Assembly (NCBI GenBank): GCA_008508345.1
Contig: QNGE01003697.1
Coordinates: 1-64,000 of the forward strand
Source: Paragonimus westermani
Taxonomy: Eukaryota > Platyhelminthes > Trematoda > Plagiorchiida > Troglotrematidae
Direction: 5' to 3'
Length of the DNA: 64,000 bases
The notes below the pieces were generated by a model. It was not told the DNA's origin, did no database searches, and was given only the letters and a program-made list of their open reading frames with translations. Below, piece after piece: positions 24,101 through 36,100 of this stretch; positions within the stretch are counted from its first letter, which is position 1; every line of letters starts with the position of its first letter. The translations under genes and the position numbers were made by a program.

Positions 24101-27100
24101 ATATGTTGTTGGAACACTCATGTACCTACAGGTGTATAGCTAAACGATCTTGCCTTATTCTGTTTGCATGATCAATCTTAGTTACGAATTATCACATGTT
24201 GACTTCAGATATCGAAAAACCATAACAAGCCGCTCATATGGATCGATGCTGGTATACATGCGCGTGAATGGATTGCCCCCGCATCGGCACTTTACTTTAT
24301 TGACAGGGTAAGTCGCTTATAGAAAACCTTCAAACACTTAGTTATACCTCAAGTATGGGTACACCTACCTGTGTGCAGTGGTCGACGAACTCTATCTGTT
24401 TATGACAGAGCATAGGTTCCACGAATGTGTTTGCTTAGAACGACAATTCGGCTCACATTCTGACTTCACCTTTGCATCGTCGTGAGCAGGCGTGGTAGTA
24501 CCCAGGTCAGCATATTTTGAACCCCTTGATTGCATTTTGGTTCTGAAGCTCAATGCACCTGTTGACCCGGATGGTCTCATGCTGGCACTCTTCAAAGAAG
24601 GTGGGTTGGCGTCAGTAGAGGTGTTCCTTTGGTGGGTTCAACTTGTGTGGACGATGCAGAACATTTCTGTTTGCTGGGTTCATTTGATAAAAGTCCCCGT
24701 GCTCAAGACTGGAGTCAGGATTGCATGCGAAAACAATGAGTGGGTTCACTTGATCCTAGTTATATCCGGGGTTCCAATTTGCATTTCACTTCGCCAACCC
24801 ACTGAAGTCCGGGAGGTAGGTAGTCAGAGTTTCGTACTTGGCTGATGTGTACTGCTCAAAGTGCCACTATTCGCCAAAACCTGGGGCAACGTCACATGTA
24901 CCACCGATCAATATTTACTGTTTTACTGGTCTATAAAGGTACGCTCAGTTCAACGAATGGAGTCACAACTTTAGAGTCACTTAACAGTAAACACTTAACA
25001 AGCAATTAATTACATAAACTCATAGCTTCATTCCCATACTTTCGACTACGTTAAACTGTCAAGCGGTATTAGTATCAAGGACGATGTAGAGTAAGGCTGT
25101 CAACTTTCTCCATTTTCGGTCAGTTTTTTCGTAGTCAAGCTGATGAATGACTGTCTGCGGTAGTCGCAAGATGCCAGAGTTGACCGCCTACTATGTGCAA
25201 GATAGGGTGATAAAGACTGTATCGTTAGAAATGTGTTGTCTGGCAACCGTCGAACAACACCGACATTGTTAAACATTATTTTGCTCTCTTCTAACTACTT
25301 CGGAATTGGTTTTGTAGCCTCAAGGCGTAAAGTGCTTTTGCAAGTCTGTGATGATTACGCGAATTTAGTGCCGGATAATGAAGATGAAGTTGTTGACTGG
25401 GTTGTGTACCTCGGAAGTTTGATCAACATTGGTAAACGTTTACGAAACGGACTAGAGACCTGTTTTTTAATAACACAGCAACAAAGCGTAAGCTTTCTGC
25501 AGTTTAATGTTTGCCTATATGAGGCAACTGTGAGAAATGTGTCGCATTGAGACTACAAAACCTGGTCGCGCAGAGTAGAAGCAAACCGTTCTCATATACT
25601 CGATCGCTATTATTCACCTCCGATTGTTGACATCGGGTGGCTCCAAGGGGTCAGCAACAATGACCCTAGAAGTGAATACAGGACAGTGGATGTCAAGCCG
25701 GTTGTACAGTTCAGTCATTAAACGTTCATAGACTTAGATGGTTAGGCCATCCACGAAGGAGGTCACACCGGCTACTCCCTAATGATGCTGTGGCCAATCG
25801 ATGTGAAATGCCAGTGACAGAAGGCTATCTGGTGTCGAGAAATGAAGTGGTTTCCAGGGGGATTGACCATCGTGGGTCGAATTTGTCTCCATGAGTGAAG
25901 TCCAGGAGACTCACCGGGTCGGTAGCTAAAGAACTTAGGTGAAATGGCGATCATTCGATCTCAGTGGTGTGAATGTTGTTGTTATTGTATGAATGGTTTG
26001 TCTTTAAAGTAATTTCACTTGAAAAATTGAGGCAGTGCAATGTGTAAGGAGGCTGTTTTGTTGATGGTGCTCTACTTCCACTTGTAGGTCGTTAGTTTGT
26101 TTCCAAGGTATGTGCAGCTTGATGTCAAGTTTTTGAGTTTATACTTGAGCTTTTTGAAAAAATGAGTTCCATCTTTTCGCTTTCACCTTGCTTTTCCTCA
26201 TGGTTGCATTATTGTTGTGTACTCGTCAAGACCGCCTGTGTGCTCCGCACTCGTGCCAAGTCTCGAATTGCGTTCTGATTGTTCGCGGCTCACTCGTCCA
26301 CACACTCTACAATGACCTGAACGCTTGTAAATGCGACAATACAGTATGCACTTCTACTGAGTCACTTGTTCTCACTACCGTTGTTATTATTCGTAAGGCC
26401 AATGGGGTTCGATTACAGATACAACAAGAATGCTCAACTGTTTGTGCGAACCACTAATCTATTGCTGCTTATGACGATGATACCAGTGATGAGAGGAATT
26501 CCAGTGGAGTAGAATGATTCCATCCGTTTTAAAAGCTTTCACTAATGAAGCTTCCTTCGGAAGAACTTTTCCAACTGGAGAATGCTTTGTCCCAAATGCA
26601 TTGGCAAATTTTCACTGGTTAGAAATCACTATGTTTAGTCCAAAATTTTCACACAACCCCCTGTGGTTTTTCCATAGTTTCCGATTGGAATATCGTTGAC
26701 GTCGTAAGCTAACACACACTGATTATGAGGTGTACACTTGCACGTTTGATTCATTGACGATGATTAACCAAAATGACAACAAAAAACGATCTCTTGTCAT
26801 TGAACTAGGTTCCCAAACTGTTTATCTCTTGGAGCTCATTTTGGAAGTGGAAATTATTCAAAAACTGCTTATATTTACTGAGAAAAGGAAGGGGAAAACA
26901 GTAACTAGCAGACTTGTTAAATAATCAGGCCATACTCTCAGAAGATTTTGTTACATTGAGTATGAGGCAGTTGAGCATATTTTTTAAAGGAATCCAGCCT
27001 GAAAGATGTTTCCCTGATATCGAAGATTATCTCTTTAGAGAAGAATAACTAAACTAATAAATATTACCAACTAAGATGAGATTTCACTACAATGCTAGCA

Positions 27101-30100
27101 AAATAAGAGCCTGTTAAAAAAAATTTAATCATTGTTTTACTTTACATTGCTCTCTAACATTTTTTTCACGTGAGGTCCTCCAGGTCTCTTTCAATGGCGA
27201 ACGTCGTTTATTCTGTGATTGTCTGGTTCAATGGATTTTTCTTACTGATGATTATTGATTCATTGTGATTCTAATGCTGACAATAAAACTGCAAATTGCA
27301 TAATATTCCATTTGTTCTGTACTAAAAGTTACTCACCCGCGGAGGACAAACACTGTTGAATGACTATCAGTTTTTTATCGTTCCTCTGGTCAATCCGGAC
27401 GGATACGAACACACACATGTCACGGTGAGCAGCTACGTTGTTTAATTTTTACGAATTTACCTTAATTTATATTGATGGTAAAGTTGAAGAGAAGAAGTGT
27501 TCTCCCTAACGTTCGAATAGCTGCCACTGTGCGCAGCATTGCATTCACCAAGGTGGCTGAACGCACACCCTGTTTATCCCGGATGGTGTAAATCCATGAA
27601 GACTGCTGAAGATGGCCACCTTTTCTCTTGCATATTAGACAAACAGGTCAGGAAGAGGCATTGAGTATTTAGTGAGTCCATCATTGTAGAAAAATATTCA
27701 ATTCGATAATGATCAGAGCTTCCTGCCAAACAGTACAAACAATTTGTTACCTATGTGTAGATACCACATGGTGTACCACCCATTTCGGTTGGTGTCGTAT
27801 ACGTTCTTTTGCGAGTCAGCCTATTAGAGTCAGCCTCCAATAAGCTAGATAGGTATTAGTGCAGTGATGATAAACGGTCGCACCATACTACTCACACCAC
27901 TATTCAGTAGCCGCATAGATCGAAATGATCGCAGGATAAATACGGGAGACATGGGAAAGATCGTTGGAAAACAGAATGACATTTAATGACTTTCGCCACA
28001 TGATGGAACTGAGAAATGGTGTCCAAAGCGATTGGAGCATCCTCAGAAGAGTGCGGTGTGCAAATGAGTGTTTTTGTTCCTAGTCCCGTTGAGACGCTTA
28101 AGTGGTGTATTGGTTTTTGCAATAAAACAACCTCCGTGTCATCCGATTTCTGGGTTCACAACATTAGTTGCAGTGGACGAATACAGCTTCAATGCATTCT
28201 TCGCCTGTGAAACACTCAGCAATGAATTCGGAGCAGACCGAATGAATATTTCTACACTGTGAACAGGTAACTTCTTGCTACCTTAGTCATTTGGATGTAA
28301 AACAAGAGGAGGACTTCGACAGAGGGTGCGTTCACAGCTGTTCGAGATCTGCTCACATGCGTGAAAAACCTCACCTCCACTCATTTTCTCATCGCCAAGA
28401 TCCAGTTTATTCTTCAGCTCTTCCTCTGAGAACAGCGGCTTGCATATCATAGTCAAAGCTCGGTTAGAAATCAGTTGGTGACCACAGTTCATTCAACCGG
28501 AATACATTCATCTTTTCTCACGCAGTGAATGACATTTAACTAGTAGCGCGACGAAGCCAGTGATACCAAATAGTTTTGCGTCTAGTTCACTGCCGTCTTT
28601 GCGGTCAGTAATAGCTGTTAATTCAGTTGGGTTTTACTCATGGATAGCACTTGTAATCAAAATGATATTTTGTGCTTTTAAGCAGTTTTAAACAGCTGAA
28701 CTTGGCAGGATAAAATTGATCAACATAATGGCGACAACGGATGGTTTCCCAATGATTTTGTTGAGCATTAAACCTTCATCAACAAATTCCACTCATGAAA
28801 CCTGAGAAGGAAAGTTTATTGTCGTTGCGCAGTCTTCACCGGGAACGCTAATTTCCCAGATGGAAGAGGCTTGTAAAATTAAATGATCCGGTTTCTGTCT
28901 TTTTCCCCTTAAGCTATTCTGTAACCCTTTGCAAGTGTCTCCAATTTAAGTTATTGAAAATGCAAATGGTTTTTGTAAACGGTTTAAAGGCTGAATGACT
29001 ATGTTTGGTTATGCGGCGGTACAGGCACGCAATAAAACTGGTAACCGTGTAATGTGACCCAACAATTTTGTGAACAGTCCAATCAACATTTTTTCTTTGT
29101 TCCTAATAGGACCGGCTGTGGCGAAAGAATCGAGCACCGACCCCAGGTGAACTATGTCTAGGTGTTGATCTGAACCGGAACTTTCCGCTAAAGTGGGGAG
29201 GTGAGCCACAAGTGTGCATAATTTGATAGTACGTGACATTTCTACCTGCTGGTTTTCTCTTGAGATTTCCTTGACTTTTATTAGCGGAAAATGTATAAAA
29301 CCAACCTGCGGTTCGAGTGTGTGACACAAATGGAATTACTGTGTAATTTTGCAATATATTTATTCTCAATAAAGTGGTCGAATCTGTCTTCAGATGTGTG
29401 CATGATTTACGTAGTTATTTAAAAATCGGACAAACCAGGCCCATGAAACAAAATAGAAACTGTCTAGGTCGTGTGTGTATTCCAACGATTTCTTATCCAG
29501 AATTTACTCGACTGCAGGCTTGATATGTATGTTGGCCGTAACCCCATTTATTGGGTACGCCAAACCACTGAACCCTGAATCAGTGTGCATATCTAGCATC
29601 CGAGAGTGAAATATCGTGCATCATTTGGAAAAGATCGTTCTCATTATCACCACGTGAAAGCGTACTTTGAAAGATCTACAACTGTGTTAGTACATCAAAG
29701 AGAGATTGCAGAGTTTTCCTCATCTGGTCACTTTAACCGCAGAAGCCACGCCACTATAAAACAGACCTTGGCTGATCCAAAGTCCAGGAAAATGCAGATC
29801 GAGACACACTGTATCGAAATGCTCATACAGTTCTCTTTGTTCAAAAGCCCATAGAATCCTACATGAACTATGCTGCTCCGTTGTTTATCTAAAACTTTTT
29901 TGAGATAAGCGGACACACTCGTGAGTCGATGCCATACATATCGATTAGACCGTGTCATTTAGTCAAAAGGCAAGTGAACTACCTTATTCCATCTTGCGTT
30001 GCCTACCAAGAAACACACTGGCATCCTGCGCTTCAATCTTACCACTGTCACGAGCACGGGAACTTGTTCAGGTATGAGGTAATTTATTGATATGAAGGCC

Positions 30101-33100
30101 TTTAGATACTTACACACCATTCTCATACTTACCATCAGCAGAAAGTGCTATAAATGCGGGAATTCGTAAAAATGTGTAGATGACTAGCCAAGTCTCTGCT
30201 ACAAGCGTAAAATTTCTACTGTTGGAAGAGCACCAGAATAACATAACTGCGAACATGTGCAACAGGTGACGTGTGTTAATGGACACTTGGGGGTAAGGAT
30301 TCATACAACATTGGAAATCTGTCCAATCAACCAAAGTGAATAGAACGGTTTGTTATTGCTTATGTTAATGTTGTTAATTCAGTTGTTGGTGTTTTTATTG
30401 TCCTTTTCACGGTATACACAGGTTTATGATCTTTATCAAGTACTTCTCATAACTCTAATCACCAAGTTAGACGATTCAAGCTGTTTTACTCAGCTTAGTG
30501 CGTTGACAGAAAAAGACCAAAAAATTAGAACTCGGAAGGTAGAAGTCGGACAAATTCATGATTTGCATAACATTATACTTGATCTTACTTGGAGCTAATA
30601 GGCTGAGCTGGCTGATGCAGTGGACCTCCATCCACAGGAAATTTGGTGAGGGTCCTTTCCTAAAATAGGTGGACGCGTGAGGGGGTCAGCTTTAAAGAGT
30701 CCAGTTTGGCTTAAGAATGGTAGACGTGATTCGTGGACAATGAAAATGTAGCAGTGTTGAATACGTTACCACTTTGCAGTAACATGAATGCACATCTGTT
30801 CAACTGTAGTTAAAACTCTGTGATCGGTCCTTCTTGGCTGACGGTGGTTATCCAACACTGATAGTTGACGGGATCTCGGTGGTTCAGGCTATTAGTAGAA
30901 GCAGAATTTAGTTAGTGCGTTATCACTAGCATATTGACACAGTTTTCTATCAAGGGTGTCCGACAGACAGGAAAAATGAACATGGACGGCATATAGCACA
31001 TATATATATATGTATATATATATATGCATATTCCAAGCTGATAAATCAAGGCGCTGAATTTCACAATGTACAGCATGCAGTTGGACATTCAGCTAGTTAA
31101 AATCCGATTATATCAGGCAGAAGAAAAAATAAATTCAGCCGTACCGGATGAGATGAAACTGAACAGAACTGTTCATAACATTAACTTAGCCAACTCGATA
31201 AAGTCGGATACTTTAAAACTATTGAGATCAACGCAACTGTCTTGTTCATTAACAGTCGGCCGGAACAGTTTGGTAGCTCCTCAAGCATAATCTCATTGAT
31301 AAGTACATTGGAAACACGCACGTTTAAATAGTAATTAGTGTGCTTGATCAAAACAACTGTCTTCTGCAGTATGGCTCTACAAGTGTTTTCTTTGGACCGT
31401 TGTCTTTGGTGAGAGAAACTGTTAGTGTCGGCTAATTTCCCCAGCTAATCTCCATCAAAAATTTCATACATCGCCATATTTGTGCACCTGTCGAGTTAGC
31501 TTATTCTACTTCACTTTCAGTTTTCTACTATGTTAATATGCATTTCTGAAGACAATAAGCCCCCAGTGTACCGCTCTACTACCGTTTGCAGACTACAACA
31601 ACCAACTCCATTAAAGATCTAGCGCTGCATTCATACGACTAGCCATAAACGTTGCAGCAGCTGATCGTCATTATTTCCAAAAATACAGAAACAAATGCAG
31701 ATGCGGTTAGCATTGCTTAGCCGGTGCGAACCAGACACATAAAGTACGAGGGGCTCTCCTGGACCCGATAGGTTCAGACGTGTATACGCTCATTTTTTAT
31801 ATATGTAAATTGCATAAATGACTGGGAGCACGCTATTCGCTCTTCGATTTGTCGAAGTTTTCACATGCTTACCCAACTGAAGTCTTAGCATAACCTAGAC
31901 AGCCCAGATGACTGGACAAACAAAGCAAAGCAGCAACCAGAATGTATTTTTCCAAACTGTGGAGCCTTTACTACCAAGTTCATCCCTTTTGAGTTAGTCA
32001 GCATTTGACAAAGATTAAGTCGCGGACGTTCCTCTGAACAGGTATGGTGGGTTACCTAGCCGTTCTTGTATTGTCACCCATCATATTATTCCGACCGCGA
32101 AAATCTGCAGTTTTGGAATCATTGTTTGGGCTAACCCAAATGTGTCCTCTGAAATTGAAGTCAGATGGGCGAACAAGACAGAACATCAAATACTGAGACG
32201 AGTTGGGCGTCAGCGCAATTTACAGCACAAGGAAAAGGCGTTAGATTTATCAAATATTCTAGTGATCGCAAGTTGCGAGCTGGCTTTCCGCGGACGACAA
32301 TACACTATAGTTACATATCTACGGGCTGGAACGATACTGCCACAGACAACCAGGAGTGTCTTAATCACACTGCTCCCATGTGTTTGGTTAAACAGGTTAG
32401 CCGTCCGTATCTGTCTATCTCACATCCCTAACCAACTGCTTTACCTAGTGTCAACTGTAAGAAAGTGTAAGAAGTCAAGAATACATGGAAATTGCAACTG
32501 GTTCCACAGCTTTCGATCTTTCATTTCCGCCACATCGAGACTGATATCGAGCGCGCTGTGTGTTAGTACGCTGTTTGTTCGAAGTATCCGGTCGCTTTCC
32601 TCCAACAAGTTTTCGCGTGTATATACTTGTGGTTAGACTTTGTAGCGTGATCCATTGATGATGTGCTCACGAACGATCAACTCACCATTCCCACTTAACA
32701 ATAGCTCATGTTTTGGCTGAATCATCACCACCTTATAATCTGAGAACGTTATTGCCGTCATCGAACCTCTGACTCCATAAATTTCACACACATACACCCT
32801 TTCGTCCAACTTTTTGAAGGGAACTCATGACTTCTCAGTTAGAGTAACTGTTTTAATTCCCCATCATCCAGTCTAAACGCGATTGTTTATAATAAGTACT
32901 AGTATCTGCTCCCTTAAATGTACTTTCAACACTGAGATTACTATTTAACAATGCTATTTTCACGGTGGGGTCGTGCTGAAAAATTGGTGAACAAGCAAAA
33001 CGGTTCCAACACGAGACCACACGTCTTCTCGTGAGCTTCCGCGGTACCGTGTACCCTCAGACATTTCGCTGATGTTGCTCAAGGTACATTCATCTGAGTC

Positions 33101-36100
33101 GTTAAGCAGATTATGGATTTGTTCTTATTCGACATTCTAAAAGCTTGCCAACTCCTTGAGCTACTGTCCATCATCGTGCTTAGTTCAGCGGAATTTTTCT
33201 GAGTCGGGGTTGTGTAGTGGCCCTATGAATAAGCAGTATTTCGTAGGGTTCATGTTGGCGAGCAGTACCGAGAGGCAAGCAACAACATTGTCACTTTGAA
33301 GGAGCGTATATATAGCCAGGGCACATATGCTAAAGTGCAGTGATTTGACATAGAATGGCATACGCTTTCATGCAAAATATCCATGTAGCTGTTTTCATCC
33401 GACCGTGTACCGTAGTTGATCAGTGACAAAAAATGTACATCGTGCGATTTTCATTACGACACAGCGGATGCAACAAAGTTGTGTAATAATTTTGTTCATC
33501 TGTTCCCACTACTCGTGCATTACTACACAAATCAAAACGTCTTCCATCTTGCAACTCAACGACACATTAGGCGCATATCTGAAATTCTACAGTTCTGGAT
33601 TACACATACCTAGCTTATGGTCATTTCGAAATTATTGACGATTCAGGATTGTTGATCAACTTTACTCGTCACATTACTGTTGAATTTACCATCTGCTTTT
33701 TCTTGTTTAGTTGGAGAAGGTACATCTTCACGAGCATGTGATGACACTTTCATGGGTAGTGGCCCGGCTTCCGAACTTGAGTCGCAGGCCCTGATTAAAC
33801 GCGTTACTGAAGTTAAAGACCAGTTGGTGCTCTACTTGAACCTACATTCCTACGGACAATTTATATTAACTCCGTTCGGATTCGCTCGATATCATTATCC
33901 GGAGAATTATGAAAATATGGTGAGTCTCAGAGAATGAATTAATTTAATTCCAACCGGAAGTACTAAACGATGATACCATTTCAAATAATGTATTTTTACT
34001 CAGCCGAGTAAACTTATAGTTGAACTATATTACCCCTCTTGCGGACAACTGTTAGTTCGTCAACAAGTGTCAACTTTTGGAAAAGATAGGCGAAATATAT
34101 TGTTTTTGCTTCCGGTCATTCCCCAGTAGGCAATCATTTCAGTCGTAATGTATTGCCGGCATCTGTGTACTCTGAGATGATCACCGTTCCCTACTGCGAC
34201 GCAATTTTTCCCTTCCGCAAGGCTGTTCAGTACGGTGCATTAATCGATGTCCGAGGGTCAACCATCTGTATCTGTGAACAGACCGAACCCTTGTTTCAGG
34301 TGATGACAACACATGAATTTCATGTTGAACGGTACGTCTAAATAGGAATACATTGATGTGGTTCCAGCGCGCAGCCGAAGAAAATACTTGTCTGCGGAAC
34401 ACTTGGAAATTGCACTCACCATCTTGGTACCGAAATTGTGTGGTGTAAGAGTAAAATTAGGCGAAGTGAAAAACAACACCACTATTTACTCTAGATGGTC
34501 AGAGCAACCTCTTTACAAGTGTTCCATCTCCGTGGAAACTGTGGGTTGGGTTTCCCAGTGATCGTTCAAGTGAGGCGGAACAAATTCAAACAGTGAACGA
34601 GTAAGCACAGAAGACTCCATCTCAGGCTTAAGTCATCCGTAGAAAAATAACCTTAGCATCATCAACTGACATATTGCATTTTGTTGTGGTTACTCACTTA
34701 ATCCGTGTCGGTCAATAATTTTCTAGTCAGTTGACTAATGCAGAAAGTTCAGGACGATACATTTCGGACTTGCAGTCTCGTTAATGTCAGTCACGTAGAC
34801 CAGTGTGAGCTGGTGGATCGAATGATCTGAGACATGGGTGAAACGAAGTTACCAGCTTGGTAACACAAATTTCTTTCGCATATTGATTTGAGGGAGCACA
34901 ACCGACACGGAATTCCGAGTGGCGTACTGAATAACATTCTATCCACTGTACTTTTGTACTTACTATCAACGAGACAGCGTAAAAAAATGGTCTGTGTTCA
35001 TATGTGTGGTGCACACAGACTGGCTAATACACTTCCCCTGCTGAAGTTTTTGAGACTAATCGTCCCGAGATGGATTGTTACCTGTACCAGGATAACCGAG
35101 ATGAACTACGGAATTCTTCAGTGATAACCTGGTGGCAATGATTCGGTCGGGATGAATCTTTGCGAAACCGTCTGCATATGTGTAAGCAAGATTACTACAG
35201 CTAAATCGTCTGTTAGTAACTCTTGTTGTACCCAATGTTGGCTAATATTTGTTGGTATCCGGTTCTGCCCCTAATTTCCTTAACTCACGGAACGAAACCG
35301 ATAAGTGGTCGGAAAGTTGGTTGAATTATCTTAGTTAATACTCACAGTTAGCTGCAGCTTTCGAGTTCATACAGATGTTTCGGGCAGTCTGTTTCGAAAA
35401 GAACTACTAGACCAGAGTTTTGTTCACGTTTAGGCTGCTCAGTAGTGCACACTGTTAGCATGATCACGAGTTGAAGTGCAGTTTATGTTCTCCTGGGAGT
35501 AACCGTGTTGCTCACTGCATCACCGACTGTTGATCACTGACAAGATCGTGACACACATCTACTGTTTCATATCAAGAGATGCGAGCCAGGAAGGTGGCCT
35601 GAATGCAAAAACTGTGATTAAATGTGAGTGGCGTTCAACCTTACCGGACATGTTTGTTTTTCATGCTAAAGATGGGATATTATAAGCTTTTTTTACTCTG
35701 TTGCAGCCCGCAACTATTCTACATTCATAACTGTCATATTTGATCTGTTACGACAGATGGCGTTGGGTCAACTGGTACAAATGGAGATTCAACGACGATA
35801 CAACTATGTGTATCAAGTCGGCTCATCGTCGGATTTATTGTGTAAGTTGTCAGTGGTTGCCACAGCAGGAACACGTTCCTTCTACTGCGGGATGAACGTG
35901 AATCTTCAGTAAACGATACAGCTGTGTCGTGTCTTTTCAAAACATTTCAGTCCCATTTGTTGAATGTCAACGGATGTTTACAAACAGACTAAACTCTGAG
36001 AATGAACTGCATTTGCCTAGCAGGTGAACGACTAAATATTTCGATTTTCCAGGAACAAAACACCGTCTGCAGTGTCTAGACTAGTTGAAAGATACGAGTT

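Noticed and set aside
32142..32636. 164-codon + strand open frame in carboxypeptidase intron 7
   Set aside because: No motif, no splice context matching the gene's phases, and overlapping frames of similar length. Most likely chance.
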